A DNA stretch of 64,000 nucleotides from Bacteroidales bacterium (GTDB lineage: Bacteria; Bacteroidota; Bacteroidia; Bacteroidales; UBA3663): NCBI GenBank assembly GCA_017561935.1, contig JAFZBE010000063.1:86326-150325 (forward strand), written 5' to 3'. Shown piece after piece: positions 26,922 to 37,078 of the stretch. Every line of letters begins with the position of its first letter. Position 1 is the stretch's first letter. The translations under genes were made by a program, and so were the position numbers. The notes beneath the pieces were generated by a model that did not search any database, was not told where the DNA came from, and saw only the letters and a program-made list of their open reading frames with translations.

Positions 26922-27917
26922 ATGAAGCAGTATCTTTCCAAAATCATCGAGGGTCAGGAACTCACACGAGAGGAGACCCACATCATCATGCTGGGCATCA
27001 CCCAGGAGAAGTACAACAACTGCCAGATAGCTGCTCTGCTCATGGCATTGCAGATGCGAGGCATCACTGTCGACGAATTACTTGGCTTTCGCGACGGACT
27101 GCTCGAGACGGGCCGCCGTGTCAACCTCGACGGCTACGAAACTCTCGACATTGTAGGCACGGGAGGAGATGGCAAGAACACCTTCAACATCTCCACTTGT
27201 GCATCGTTTGTTGTTGCCGGTGCGGGCTATAAGGTTTCGAAGCACGGCAACGGCAGTTCCACTTCAGTGTCGGGTGCTTCGAATGTGCTGCAGGAACATG
27301 GCGTGAAGTTCACAGCCGATACCGACATCATTCGTCGTTCGCTCGACCAGGCCAATATCTGCTACTTCCACGCTCCCCTCTTCGCCTACGGCATGAAGTT
27401 TGTAGGTCCTACCCGTCGGGCAATGAACGTACCTACTTGCTTCAATCTTTTGGGTCCGCTTGTCAATCCCTGTCATCCCAAGTATTCGCTTCATGGCACT
27501 GCTAACCAGGCACAGATGCGGCTTTATGTCAATGCGCACCAGAAGATTGGCGACACTTTTGGCGTTATTTCGTCCTATGATGGCTACGATGAGATCTCCC
27601 TTACCTCGGGTTTCAAGTTGGTGACCAACAACTTCGAGAAAGTCTTCACGCCCAAGGACCTTGGCCTCAACTATGTCAATCCTGACGACATCTTTGGGGG
27701 TCGAACTCCAGCCGATGTAAAGAAGATTTTCGACAATGTGCTCGAAGGTAGGGCCACAGAGGCACAGAAATCGGTCATCATCGCCAATGCTGCTTGTGCT
27801 ATCTCGATCATCGACCGCAATCTTAGTGTTGAGGAGAGCGTCGATATGGCACGCGAGTCGCTTGACTCGGGCAAGGCATTGGCAGCATTCAAGAAATTCG
27901 TTCAAATTAACAGTTGA
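26922..27917 (+). CDS. trpD: Anthranilate phosphoribosyltransferase
   Basis: 331-residue class III phosphoribosyltransferase converting anthranilate and PRPP to phosphoribosyl anthranilate. The PRPP-binding GTGGDGKNTFNIST loop, KHGNGSSTSVSG and the NVPTCFNLLGPLVNP segment are complete. Its TGA stop shares one base with the trpC start (TGATG), indicating translational coupling. Confidence 0.97.
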   Translation: MKQYLSKIIEGQELTREETHIIMLGITQEKYNNCQIAALLMALQMRGITVDELLGFRDGLLETGRRVNLDGYETLDIVGTGGDGKNTFNISTCASFVVAGAGYKVSKHGNGSSTSVSGASNVLQEHGVKFTADTDIIRRSLDQANICYFHAPLFAYGMKFVGPTRRAMNVPTCFNLLGPLVNPCHPKYSLHGTANQAQMRLYVNAHQKIGDTFGVISSYDGYDEISLTSGFKLVTNNFEKVFTPKDLGLNYVNPDDIFGGRTPADVKKIFDNVLEGRATEAQKSVIIANAACAISIIDRNLSVEESVDMARESLDSGKALAAFKKFVQINS

Positions 27918-28687
27918 TGGAAGATATTCTTCACGAGATCGTTATCCACAAGCGTCAGGAACTGGATGTGCTGCTACAAAAGCGCGTCTCTATGGCCGAT
28001 GCCCTTCGCGGTTCCAGAAGCGGTATCATCGCCGAATTCAAGCGCAAGAGTCCTTCCCGAGGATGGATACATGCCGATGTAGAGCCTGATCAGGTCGTCC
28101 CTCGTTATGCCCGTAATGGTGCTTCTGCCTTGTCGATACTCACCAACGAGGAGTACTTCGGAGGTAAACCAGAATATATTACTCGTGTGCGCAACGCTAT
28201 TGGCAATTGTCCGATTCTTCGCAAGGAGTTTATCGTTGATCCCTATCAGATTTATGAGGCGAAGATTCTTGGAGCTGATGCCATCTTGCTCATCGCCGCC
28301 TGTTTGGAGCAAAAGGAATATGCCAAGCTTTTGAATCTCGCACACAGTCTCAATCTGGAGGTGTTGCTCGAGGTTCATGACCCCTTCGAATTAGAATATC
28401 TCAAGGCGGGTGTGCCAGATATGCTCGGTGTTAATAATCGTTGTCTCGGCACTTTCCATACCGATGTGCAACATTCGTTCGACATTGCTAAGGCGATGCG
28501 GACTGCCATTGCCAATTTGGGCGCAAAGGCACCTGTGTTGGTTTCAGAGTCCGGCATCTCAAGTCCCGAGACGGTCAAGCGGCTTCGTCAAGTCGGCTTC
28601 CAAGGATTCCTCATCGGTGAGTGTTTTATGCGAGAAGCCGACCCGGGACAGGCATTAACAAACTTTGTCGAAGAGATACTTTCATAG
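27917..28687 (+). CDS. trpC: Indole-3-glycerol phosphate synthase
   Basis: 256-residue TIM-barrel enzyme closing the indole ring. Catalytic Lys in AEFKRKSPSRG, the conserved LRKEFIVDPYQIYEA, LLEVHD and VNNRCLGTF, and ESGISSPE are present. The ATG at 27917 overlaps the trpD stop by one base; an in-frame TTG one codon earlier is less likely. Not fused to TrpF, unlike the enterobacterial enzyme. Confidence 0.97.
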   Translation: MEDILHEIVIHKRQELDVLLQKRVSMADALRGSRSGIIAEFKRKSPSRGWIHADVEPDQVVPRYARNGASALSILTNEEYFGGKPEYITRVRNAIGNCPILRKEFIVDPYQIYEAKILGADAILLIAACLEQKEYAKLLNLAHSLNLEVLLEVHDPFELEYLKAGVPDMLGVNNRCLGTFHTDVQHSFDIAKAMRTAIANLGAKAPVLVSESGISSPETVKRLRQVGFQGFLIGECFMREADPGQALTNFVEEILS

Positions 28688-28710
28688 TTCCCATACCCCC
28701 TTTTATCCCC

Positions 28711-29343
28711 ATGTTAATCAAAGTATGTGGTATGCGCGATGCCCAGAACATTCGCGAAGTGGAAGATCTTGGTGTCGATATCCTCGGCTTCATCTTTTGG
28801 TCTGGATCGAAGCGTTATGTGGCAGAAAAACCTGCATATTTGCCCACCAAGGCCAAGCGGACAGGTGTCTTCGTGAATGCATCGACTGAGGCGTTGGTGC
28901 GAAAAGTGAAGGACTATGGTCTCCACTATGTACAACTGCATGGCGACGAGGATTTGGCTTATGTCTCGAGCCTCAAGAAACTGCTGGCAGATTCGATGGA
29001 CCAAACGCCTCGCATCGTAAGGGCTATTCATGTTACTTCTCGAAGCAAAGTGCTTGAGTCAATGATGTGGAATGGCATCGTCGATGGCATTCTTTTCGAA
29101 ACGCCTACTTCAGATTATGGTGGGTCGGGCGAGTCTTTCGATTGGAAACTGTTGTCGAGTTACCATGGCAATACACCGTTCTTCCTGTCGGGTGGCATTG
29201 GTCCGCAGTCGCTTGAAGCTCTTCTCGAGTTCGAACATCCCCAGTGGATAGGGGTTGACCTGAACAGCCGTTTTGAATCTTCCCCCGCCTTCAAGAATAT
29301 TGCCCTGCTCCGTCCTTTCATCGAGGCGATTCGAGCACGATAG
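28711..29343 (+). CDS. trpF: Phosphoribosylanthranilate isomerase
   Basis: 210-residue TIM-barrel enzyme. The start LIKVCGMRD carries the catalytic Cys, QLHGDE lies in the middle, the conserved catalytic Asp lies in the IVDGILFET region and the phosphate loop is FLSGGIGPQ. The start at 28711 is chosen because the family begins with this strand; the in-frame extension to 28621 overlaps trpC. Confidence 0.95.
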   Translation: MLIKVCGMRDAQNIREVEDLGVDILGFIFWSGSKRYVAEKPAYLPTKAKRTGVFVNASTEALVRKVKDYGLHYVQLHGDEDLAYVSSLKKLLADSMDQTPRIVRAIHVTSRSKVLESMMWNGIVDGILFETPTSDYGGSGESFDWKLLSSYHGNTPFFLSGGIGPQSLEALLEFEHPQWIGVDLNSRFESSPAFKNIALLRPFIEAIRAR

Positions 29344-29379
29344 TTTTTTTCTCCTATCTAACAGCTAATTATTCATCAA

Positions 29380-30156
29380 ATGAATAGAATCAACGCTTTG
29401 TTTGCCAGCAGACCTGAGAAACTGCTGAGTTTGTATTTCTGTGCCGGTGCTCCAACTCTCGAAGGCACAGCCGACGTGATTCGTGCCATGCAGCAGCATG
29501 GTATCGCTATGGTTGAGATTGGCATACCATTCAGCGATCCGATGGCCGATGGCCCCGTCATTCAAGATGCAGCCACTCGTGCGCTGCGCAATGGAATGAC
29601 TCTCCAAAAACTCTTTTCCCAGCTTGAGGGCATACGTAGCGACGTAACCATCCCACTCATTCTCATGGGGTATCTGAATCCTGTCATCCATTTCGGATTT
29701 GAAAGGTTCTGCCAGGAATGTGTTCGCGTCGGTATCGATGGTATTATTCTTCCTGACTTGCCGTTCAAGGATTACATGGAGGATTTCAAGCCCATCGCCG
29801 ACCGCTATGACCTCCGTATTATCATGCTCATTACGCCCGAGACATCCGACGAACGTATCCGTTTCATCGATGACAACACCTCAGGCTTCATCTATATGGT
29901 CTCTTCCGCTGCCATCACGGGAGCACAGAAGGAGTTCAATGAGGCCAAGCAGGCCTACTTCAACAAGGTACACGCTATGCATCTCAAGAACCCCACCATG
30001 ATTGGATTTGGCATCAGCAACCGTCAGACGCTCGAGTCGGCACAGGCCAATGCCAACGGGGCCATTATCGGCTCGAAGTTCGTCCAGTTGCTCGATGAGG
30101 CAAATGGAAATGCCTCGAAGGCCTTGGATCAGCTCTTCGAGGCATTGCAGAGTTAG
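29380..30156 (+). CDS. trpA: Tryptophan synthase alpha chain
   Basis: 258-residue TIM-barrel subunit that cleaves indole-3-glycerol phosphate to indole. Catalytic Glu is in VEIGIPFSDPMADGPVIQ and Asp in GIILPDLPF; the GFGISNRQT and GAIIGSKFVQ phosphate-binding segments are present. Last gene of the operon. Only 30 bp separate its stop from the convergent DUF4421 gene, and a short TTTCTT-GCG-AAGAAA hairpin (30162-30176) is the only terminator candidate. Confidence 0.97.
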   Translation: MNRINALFASRPEKLLSLYFCAGAPTLEGTADVIRAMQQHGIAMVEIGIPFSDPMADGPVIQDAATRALRNGMTLQKLFSQLEGIRSDVTIPLILMGYLNPVIHFGFERFCQECVRVGIDGIILPDLPFKDYMEDFKPIADRYDLRIIMLITPETSDERIRFIDDNTSGFIYMVSSAAITGAQKEFNEAKQAYFNKVHAMHLKNPTMIGFGISNRQTLESAQANANGAIIGSKFVQLLDEANGNASKALDQLFEALQS

Positions 30157-30186
30157 TTGTGTTTCTTGCGAAGAAAATCAATTCGC

Positions 30187-31161
30187 CTACAGGCGCAGAC
30201 CGTAGAACATGCGGATGCGCCATTTTATGTTATGCAAGGCAAGATTCTCCTCGTCGCCGATATTGGTGAAGTTGAACACCATCGACATGCCGAAGAACTT
30301 GTTGCCCAACTGACGCACCACAGCACCTCGTCCTGTGATGATGGCTTCGGGAAAATGATAATGCAGAGGCACCCGCGAATCGCCGAAGGTCATCGAAGTG
30401 TTGCTATAGACGATGAAAGTCGGTGTGGCAGAGATGTGCATCAACCAGCCCTGCGAGGGAACGTAGTTGTAGGCGTAGCCGCCACCGATGCCGATATTCG
30501 TCATCTTGATCTGTGTCTCCTGCTCCCATTTCAGCGTGGTATGTTGTCCCATACCTGACACAGCCACAAGGAAGCTGCCTGCCGAGCGGCGTTGGATGTA
30601 GCTTTGTGTGAACGCTGCTGGAAAGGAGAACCGTTGGCCGTTGAAGATGTAGAATGCATTCAGATTCAGTGTCCTTACCGACAACATGTCGGCGGGTAGC
30701 TCGATGCGTTCCATTCCCTCCATATCGTACCACCCCGTGAAGTTATGGGCATCCTGGTAGATGATGTCGTACCCAAAGCGCTTGCCGTACGAATTGAAGT
30801 TTAGTTCGTAGTCGCGGTACTTGCCCATTAGTTTGGCTGGATTGAGGGCCGCGCTGAGTGAGAATCCAAGATAACTCACGCCCACGCTGAGCGTACTTTT
30901 GTAGTCGGCAGTTATCTCCGAATTGAATTCCTGCCCATCCGTCGCCCCCATGGTCTCCAGCTTTGCCCCCGACACGTTGAGTCGCGCTGCGATGGTCCAC
31001 TTGGTCTTCGGTCTTGTGACGTATGTCGTGTCGATGTTGCCCTTGAAGTAGCCTATGGTCAGCACACTATCTACCCAATGGTTCAGGCTATGTGCCTTTT
31101 CCTGCGAAATGACGTGTTGGAAAGCCAAAGTGGCCACCAGACAAAGGATAGATAGTTTCAT
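30187..31161 (-). CDS. DUF4421-like outer-membrane beta-barrel protein
   Basis: 324-residue protein with an N-terminal signal peptide (ends HVISQ) and alternating hydrophobic/polar segments ending in aromatic residues (RMFYGLRL), as in outer-membrane barrels. It resembles the DUF4421 family of Bacteroidota. An ATG at 31161 is preferred over GTG 31167. It starts 8 bp after the efflux outer-membrane factor and is the last gene of the RND operon, so a part in the same envelope process is likely, though its role is unknown. Confidence 0.75.
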   Translation of the reverse strand: MKLSILCLVATLAFQHVISQEKAHSLNHWVDSVLTIGYFKGNIDTTYVTRPKTKWTIAARLNVSGAKLETMGATDGQEFNSEITADYKSTLSVGVSYLGFSLSAALNPAKLMGKYRDYELNFNSYGKRFGYDIIYQDAHNFTGWYDMEGMERIELPADMLSVRTLNLNAFYIFNGQRFSFPAAFTQSYIQRRSAGSFLVAVSGMGQHTTLKWEQETQIKMTNIGIGGGYAYNYVPSQGWLMHISATPTFIVYSNTSMTFGDSRVPLHYHFPEAIITGRGAVVRQLGNKFFGMSMVFNFTNIGDEENLALHNIKWRIRMFYGLRL

Positions 31162-31169
31162 ATTCACTT

Positions 31170-32594
31170 TTACTTCGAGCCTCCGCCCAATGCAATGTAG
31201 AGGGCGATTACGGCTTGGGCACCCTTATACATGTTGGTAGCTTCGCTAAGCTGGGCGTTGAGCAGACTTTCCTGAGCAGTAAGTACTTCGATATAGTTGG
31301 CTTTGCCGTTGTCCATCAGTTCATGCGTACCGTTGTAGGCATCGTTGAGCACCTCCACCTGTCGATGGTAGTACTGGTGCTTGGCACGAGCAGCTTGGCA
31401 GTCGGCCATGGCCTCGTTTACTTGGTTGCCGGCGTCGATGACGGTCTGCACATACTTCTTCTGCAGGTCTTCCTTGGTCAAATTGGCAATCTTCAGGTTC
31501 GCCAAAAGTTTGCCGCGAGCGAAGATGGGCTGCGTGAGTTGGCCGACAGCCGTGAGCAGCAGTTTGCCAGGATTGACGACCATACTTCCTGCTGAATTGG
31601 TCCAGCCAGCCGTGCCCGATAGGGTGATGCTGGGGAAGAAGGCCGAGCGGGCGGCTTGTGTGTTGTAGAAGGCTTCTTCCAGGGCGTGGTTGGCCATGCG
31701 GATGTCGGGGCGCTGCTCCAGCATCGTGGCTGGCACGCCAGTTTTAAGAAACTCCGTGTCGAACATGCGTTGGCCGGTCTCGCCCTTTGCTTGTGGATGG
31801 TGCAATTCTGAAGATCCCCAGAAACCCCGTTCAATGCGATGGGGCGTGCTGCCCAAAAGACGGCAGATGGCATTCTCCACACTGCGTATGTTGCGTCGGG
31901 TATCGACAATCTGAGTCTTCACATTTAGGTAGGACGACTCCATCTGATTGACTGCGGTGGAGTACGACTTGCCGTTTTCCCAAAGCGTTCTCTGCGTCTC
32001 CAGCGAGATGTTCCAGAGGCTGTCGGTTTTCGTGAGGATATCCAGCTGTCGGTCGAGCAACTGAAGCATGTAGTACTGCTGGGCCGTGGTCGAGATGAGG
32101 TTGGCGCGTACCACCTCCTCGCGCATTTGTGCCTGAAGGAGTACTGCTTTCGAGGCGCGTCTCTTATTGGTGATTGAGCCAAATACGTCAAGGTCCATCG
32201 ACATCTGGAGCGGTAGGTTGTAGGTCTGGCTGGCCTTGCTTTGGTCGAAGCTGGCTATGGTGCCTTGCGGTGCAAGGGAGAGCGCTGGCAGGTAAGCCAT
32301 ACGTGCAGCCATCAGCGAAGCCTCGCTTTTTTCCACGGCAAGACGGGCAGAATTCAGGTCGGTGTTGTTGGCCAGCACCTGTTCGATCAGTTGTTGTAGA
32401 AACGGGTCAACGAAGAACTCGCGCCAAGACATCATGGCTATCGATGTGCCATCGGAGGCCGCTGTGATGTCCTGTGTCCTGCCAAAGACATCAGCGGGAG
32501 TCTCTGCCTTCTGCTCGAACGTATTGTAGATGCCACAGTCCGTGAGCAATAAGCTCACGACTGCAGCGGTGAATATATAGCTTAGTCTTTTCAT
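31170..32594 (-). CDS. Efflux outer-membrane factor (TolC/OprM-type lipoprotein)
   Basis: 474-residue outer-membrane channel lipoprotein of the NodT/OprM type. Lipobox LLTDC places the Cys at about residue 20. Two repeated coiled-coil halves carry the typical DLNSARLAVEKSEASL near 100, LEQRPDIRMANHALEEAF near 295 and a C-terminal LTAQESLLNAQLSEATN. It forms the exit duct for the adjacent RND pump; 3 bp separate it from the pump gene. Confidence 0.93.
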   Translation of the reverse strand: MKRLSYIFTAAVVSLLLTDCGIYNTFEQKAETPADVFGRTQDITAASDGTSIAMMSWREFFVDPFLQQLIEQVLANNTDLNSARLAVEKSEASLMAARMAYLPALSLAPQGTIASFDQSKASQTYNLPLQMSMDLDVFGSITNKRRASKAVLLQAQMREEVVRANLISTTAQQYYMLQLLDRQLDILTKTDSLWNISLETQRTLWENGKSYSTAVNQMESSYLNVKTQIVDTRRNIRSVENAICRLLGSTPHRIERGFWGSSELHHPQAKGETGQRMFDTEFLKTGVPATMLEQRPDIRMANHALEEAFYNTQAARSAFFPSITLSGTAGWTNSAGSMVVNPGKLLLTAVGQLTQPIFARGKLLANLKIANLTKEDLQKKYVQTVIDAGNQVNEAMADCQAARAKHQYYHRQVEVLNDAYNGTHELMDNGKANYIEVLTAQESLLNAQLSEATNMYKGAQAVIALYIALGGGSK

Positions 32595-32597
32595 AGT

Positions 32598-35500
32598 TTA
32601 TTCTTCAGTTTTTATATGATCCTTTCCCTGGAACCTTTCATGCAGATTCTGGAACACGATGAAGAAGACGGGGACGACGAAGAGCAGGGCAAGGGTGCCT
32701 ACCGACATACCGCCCACAACGCCAAGGGCGAGCGCACGGTTACCATTTGCACCGGCACCACCCTCTATGATGAGAGGAATCATACCGGCAATCATCGTGA
32801 GTACCGTCATCAATATAGGACGCAGACGCTCCTTGCAAGCCTCAAACGCAGCATCGCTGATGCTCATGCCTTGCGCACGGCGTTCAGAGGCGAACTCCGT
32901 AATCAGGATAGCGGTCTTGGAGAGCAGACCGATGAGCATAATGACACCTGTCTGCAGGTAGATGTTGTTGTCCATGCCTGGCAGATGGAGCAGCGAGCCG
33001 AGATAGGCACATACGAAGGCACCCATCAGTCCGAAGGGCACTGAGAGCAGCACGGCCCACGGCGTGAACCACGAGTTGTAGAGCGAGGCCAGGATGAGGT
33101 AGATCAGCACCACGCATATAATATATATAAGGGCAGTGGAGTTGCTTCCTGCGGCTTCCTCCACCTCGCGCGACATGTTGCTGTACTCGTAGGTTGCGGT
33201 GGCGGGCATTGTCTCCTTGAACACCTCGGCGATGGCCTGGTGGGCCTCACCCTCGCTGCAGCCGTTGGCGGCGGTGATGTTACAGGTGATGCTCTGGAAC
33301 AGGTTGAAATGCTCAATGTTCGACGGGCCGACAATCTCTTTCAGGGTGACGAACTCAGAGATGGGTGCCATCTTTCCACCCCTCACCTTGACGAAAATAT
33401 TATGCAGTGATGATGGGTCGAGACGGGCATCAGGCGTGGCGCTGGCCATGATGCGATAGACCTTGCCAAACTGGTTGAAGTTGCCGATGTAGCTTCCGCC
33501 GCAGAAAGAGCCGAGTGTGGTTAGCACCGTCTTGGGCGACACACCGGCGCGGTCACACTGCGTGGCGTCGATCTCAACGCGATACTTCGGGTAGCGCTCC
33601 GAGTAGGATGACATCGCCATACCGATTTCCGGCCGTTCGGCCAACTTAGTCAGGAAATTCTGCGTCTGCTTGGCAAACTCCGAGAGGTCGCCGTCGGTCG
33701 GGTCCTCCACGACGAGGCTTACGCTGTTGCTCGTGCCGTAGCCAGGCACCTGAGGCAACTGGAAGGGCAGTACCTGTACGTTCTTGATATCCTTACAGGC
33801 GTAGTAGAAGCGGCCGATGACTAGGTCGATAAGATGGTTCATGCCTGGACGGTCGTCCCAGTGTTTCAGTCGGACGACAAGGGTGGCGAAGTTGGAGCCG
33901 TTGCCCGATGCCAGACCGTAACCGCACGATACGGCGAAGCTCTCTAATTCGGGAATCTCCTTTACCTTTTCTTCCACCTGCTTCGTCAGTTCCTGCGTCT
34001 GCTGCAAAGTGTAACCCTCCGGGGCACGGATCTCGGCGAGGAAGACACCCTGGTCCTCCTGCGGAACGAGGCCCGACGGTAGGTGCTTCATGAAGAATAA
34101 CAGCAGCACGGCGGCAATCACCAGAAGGCCCCACGATAACACTGGGCGCCTGATGAACTTCTGCACTGCCTTCGAATACTTATTGTAGATGGCGTTGTAG
34201 CTTACATCGTATGCTTTCTTGGTGTAGTATGAAAGCGACTTGCCCTCTTTCTTGCCGTCGGTCACCTTCAACATGATGGCGCAGAGGGCGGGGCAGAGCG
34301 TCAGGGCCGACACGCAGGAGAGACCCACCGACGAGGCGATGGTGACACCGAACTGCGTGAAAAACGTGCCCGACGTGCCGCTCATGAACGTCACGGGAAT
34401 AAAGACCGCCATGAATACCAGGGTACAAGAGATGACAGCCACCGAGACTTCCGACATGGCTTGGCGCGTAGCCTCACGGGCATCCGACACCCCGCCCTCC
34501 ATCTTCGCCATCACAGCCTCCACCACTACGATGGCATCGTCCACCACTGTACCGATGGCCAACACCAGTGCGAACAGCGTCAGGATGTTGAGCGAGAAGC
34601 CCGCCAGCATGACGATGGCAAACGTGCCAAGCAGCGACACGCAGATGGATATCGACGGGATGATCGTGGCCTTGAAGTTCTGCAGGAAGAAGAACACTAC
34701 GAGGATGACGAGGATGATGGCGATGATGAGCGTCTCCACCACGTTGTGGATGGCGGCAAAGAGGAAGTCGTCGGAGGTTTGCATTGTCACAAACTCCAAA
34801 CCGGCGGGCATCGTGGCTTTCATGTCGTCGCACATCTTGTTGATGCGTGCGTTCACCTCCGTCGCGTTGGCTTCAGGTGCCTGGAACACCATGAGCAGAA
34901 TACCAGGCTTGCCGTTAATGTTCGACAGGAAACTGTAGCTCTGGGCGCCAATCTCCACCTCGGCCACATCGCTCAGGTGCAGCAGGTGGCCGCCGGCGGA
35001 CGTGCGCAGCACGATATCGTTGAACTCCTCGACAGACTTTAGCGTGCCCTTGTATTCCATGGAGTACTGGTATTTGTTCTCCGACAACTCGCCCAATGAA
35101 CCCGTGGCGGCCACGAAGCTCTGACTGCTGATTGCCGCAAACACGTCGTTGGGTTCCAGACCATACTGCGCCATCACGTCAGGCTTCAGCCAGATGCGCA
35201 AGGCGTAGGTGTTGCCCAAGGCCATCACGTCGCCAACGCCGGTGATGCGCTGCAGGCGCGGCTTGATATTGATGTCAACGTAGTTCGAGATGAAGTCGTC
35301 ATCGTATTTCCCGTCCGAGCTCCTCACGGCAAGAATGCGGAGGATGTTGCTTTGCATCTTCATCACCTGTACACCCACCTTCGTCACGTCGGCGGGCAGC
35401 AGTGCCTGCGCCTTACTCACGCGGTTCTGTACGTTCACCGCCGCCATGTCGGGGTCGGTGCCCTGCTTGAAATAGACGCTGATGCTCACGTTGCCCGATG

Positions 35501-35753
35501 CGGAGGCTTTCGATGTTATGTAGGTCATGCCGGGCACACCGTTGATGTTCTCCTCGAGCGGTTGGATCACCGCCTTCATGATGGTGTTCGGGTCGGCACC
35601 CGTGTAGGTTGTTGTCACCATCACCTGCGGAGGAGCGATGCTGGGGTATTGCTCGATGGACAGTGTGTTCATCGAGATGTAACCCACCAGCGCAATCACT
35701 ATCGAGATGGCGCATGCCATCACGTATCTGTTAATGAATATATTATTCTTCAT
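32598..35753 (-). CDS. RND (HAE1-family) multidrug efflux pump
   Basis: 1051-residue inner-membrane proton antiporter of the AcrB/MexB type. It has the expected twelve helices, two large periplasmic loops and TM4 acidic pair in GTVVDDAIVVVE (about 400). The N-terminus FINRYVMACAISIVIALVGYISM and YPSIAPPQVMVTTTYTGADPNT are characteristic of HAE1 pumps. It exports drugs, dyes, bile salts or lipophiles; the actual substrates cannot be read from sequence. Middle gene of the operon, 3 bp from each partner. Confidence 0.97.
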   Translation of the reverse strand: MKNNIFINRYVMACAISIVIALVGYISMNTLSIEQYPSIAPPQVMVTTTYTGADPNTIMKAVIQPLEENINGVPGMTYITSKASASGNVSISVYFKQGTDPDMAAVNVQNRVSKAQALLPADVTKVGVQVMKMQSNILRILAVRSSDGKYDDDFISNYVDINIKPRLQRITGVGDVMALGNTYALRIWLKPDVMAQYGLEPNDVFAAISSQSFVAATGSLGELSENKYQYSMEYKGTLKSVEEFNDIVLRTSAGGHLLHLSDVAEVEIGAQSYSFLSNINGKPGILLMVFQAPEANATEVNARINKMCDDMKATMPAGLEFVTMQTSDDFLFAAIHNVVETLIIAIILVILVVFFFLQNFKATIIPSISICVSLLGTFAIVMLAGFSLNILTLFALVLAIGTVVDDAIVVVEAVMAKMEGGVSDAREATRQAMSEVSVAVISCTLVFMAVFIPVTFMSGTSGTFFTQFGVTIASSVGLSCVSALTLCPALCAIMLKVTDGKKEGKSLSYYTKKAYDVSYNAIYNKYSKAVQKFIRRPVLSWGLLVIAAVLLLFFMKHLPSGLVPQEDQGVFLAEIRAPEGYTLQQTQELTKQVEEKVKEIPELESFAVSCGYGLASGNGSNFATLVVRLKHWDDRPGMNHLIDLVIGRFYYACKDIKNVQVLPFQLPQVPGYGTSNSVSLVVEDPTDGDLSEFAKQTQNFLTKLAERPEIGMAMSSYSERYPKYRVEIDATQCDRAGVSPKTVLTTLGSFCGGSYIGNFNQFGKVYRIMASATPDARLDPSSLHNIFVKVRGGKMAPISEFVTLKEIVGPSNIEHFNLFQSITCNITAANGCSEGEAHQAIAEVFKETMPATATYEYSNMSREVEEAAGSNSTALIYIICVVLIYLILASLYNSWFTPWAVLLSVPFGLMGAFVCAYLGSLLHLPGMDNNIYLQTGVIMLIGLLSKTAILITEFASERRAQGMSISDAAFEACKERLRPILMTVLTMIAGMIPLIIEGGAGANGNRALALGVVGGMSVGTLALLFVVPVFFIVFQNLHERFQGKDHIKTEE

Positions 35754-35756
35754 AGC

Positions 35757-36890
35757 CTACTTCTCGTTTTTCGGGGCATCGGGGAAGATCACTTGCTGTC
35801 CCTCTTGTACGTTATTGGCTCCGATGGTCACGATCTTGTCGCCCACGTTGAGGCCGCTGGTTACGATGAAGTCCTGACCGTTGCCGACATCCTGTGTCGT
35901 CACAGTGATGGCGGTGGCGGTATTGTCGGGCTGTACTTTATATACCAGCGATCTGTCCTGGAGGCGCACTACAGCTACCTGTGGGATTACCATCACATCC
36001 TTTTGTTGGAACGGCAGAACCACAGTGCCCTGAATGCCGGAGAAGAGGTGACCATCGGGGTTGGGGAACGATGCCTTAGCGCCAAGTGAGCCCGTGGCAG
36101 CATCCACAACGCCCGTCAAGCTGGTGATACGGCCCTTGTGTGGATACTCCGTACCGCTCTTCATCACGAATGTTACATCGGGGAGGGCAGCTATATGCTT
36201 TGCTTTGTCATCCTGTGTCAAGCCAGACTGCACTTGTGCTTCGATAATTGCCTCGGTTACCGAGAACTCGGCATCCATAGTCGTGTTACCGCTCAACACG
36301 GTGAGGGAGGTGGCTGGTGACACCTGGTCGCCGGTACGCACGGAAATCTCGCCGATCACGCCCGTTACGGGAGCAGTGATGGTGCAGAAGCCAAGGTTTA
36401 CACGAGCACGACTCACCGATGCTTTTGCTTGACTCACCGAAGCCTGAGCCTGCAGGTAGCTGTTTTGTGAGTTGTCGAGCATATAGCGGCTTACGATGTT
36501 CTTTTCGAACAGGTTCTTGTTCGACTCAAATTCCAGCTTGGCGCTGTTTTCCTTGGCAAGAGCAGCCTGCAAATTGGCTTCAGCTGCCTCTAATTCCAAT
36601 CGTGCGTTGCGGGAGTCGATGACGAAAAGTGTCGTTCCTTTTTTCACTTGCTGTCCCTCGCTGACGCAGATATTCATAAGCTGACCGCTCACCTGAGGTG
36701 TAATGGTTACATCGGACTGTCCTTTCAATCTGGCGCTGAACTTGATCGGTACCTCAATGTCAGACTTGCTCACTGTCATCGTCTCAAACGACGAATGAAT
36801 CTCCTTGGGCATGTCAATCGAGCACGAGGTCAGAGCACCGACCAACGAGCCGAGCATTAAGGCCCATGTCATTACTTTGTTCTTTTTCAT
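35757..36890 (-). CDS. RND efflux periplasmic adaptor
   Basis: 377-residue AcrA/MexA-type membrane-fusion lipoprotein. Lipobox GALTSC is near residue 22; the lipoyl half-motifs (VTITPQVSGQLMNICVSEG and VTGVIGEISVRTGDQV) flank an alpha-hairpin (about 95-170), followed by a beta-barrel and membrane-proximal domain. The start at 36890 is chosen for the signal peptide; the open frame extends to 37082 beyond the promoter. First gene of the adaptor-pump-channel-DUF4421 operon. No adjacent regulator is visible. Confidence 0.94.
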   Translation of the reverse strand: MKKNKVMTWALMLGSLVGALTSCSIDMPKEIHSSFETMTVSKSDIEVPIKFSARLKGQSDVTITPQVSGQLMNICVSEGQQVKKGTTLFVIDSRNARLELEAAEANLQAALAKENSAKLEFESNKNLFEKNIVSRYMLDNSQNSYLQAQASVSQAKASVSRARVNLGFCTITAPVTGVIGEISVRTGDQVSPATSLTVLSGNTTMDAEFSVTEAIIEAQVQSGLTQDDKAKHIAALPDVTFVMKSGTEYPHKGRITSLTGVVDAATGSLGAKASFPNPDGHLFSGIQGTVVLPFQQKDVMVIPQVAVVRLQDRSLVYKVQPDNTATAITVTTQDVGNGQDFIVTSGLNVGDKIVTIGANNVQEGQQVIFPDAPKNEK

Positions 36891-36949
36891 GTTGTTTATT
36901 ATTGTTTTGAAGATCTGTATTTCTTGTTCGAACACTCCAAATAATGGCG

Positions 36950-36980
36950 CAAATATAATTGTTTTTTTTGTTACTGCAAA
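36950..36980 (-). promoter_or_regulatory. Promoter of the RND efflux operon
   Basis: Minus strand: TTTG (36977-36980), a 19 bp spacer and TATATTTG (36950-36957), 60 bp before the adaptor ATG. Confidence 0.8.
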
Positions 36981-37078
36981 ATATATAGGCAAAAAACTAC
37001 TAAACCCATGCGACACAACACCCAAATAGCGACAAATTGTGATGTTCGTTTCATTTTTGTCGCCTCCAACATCATTAA

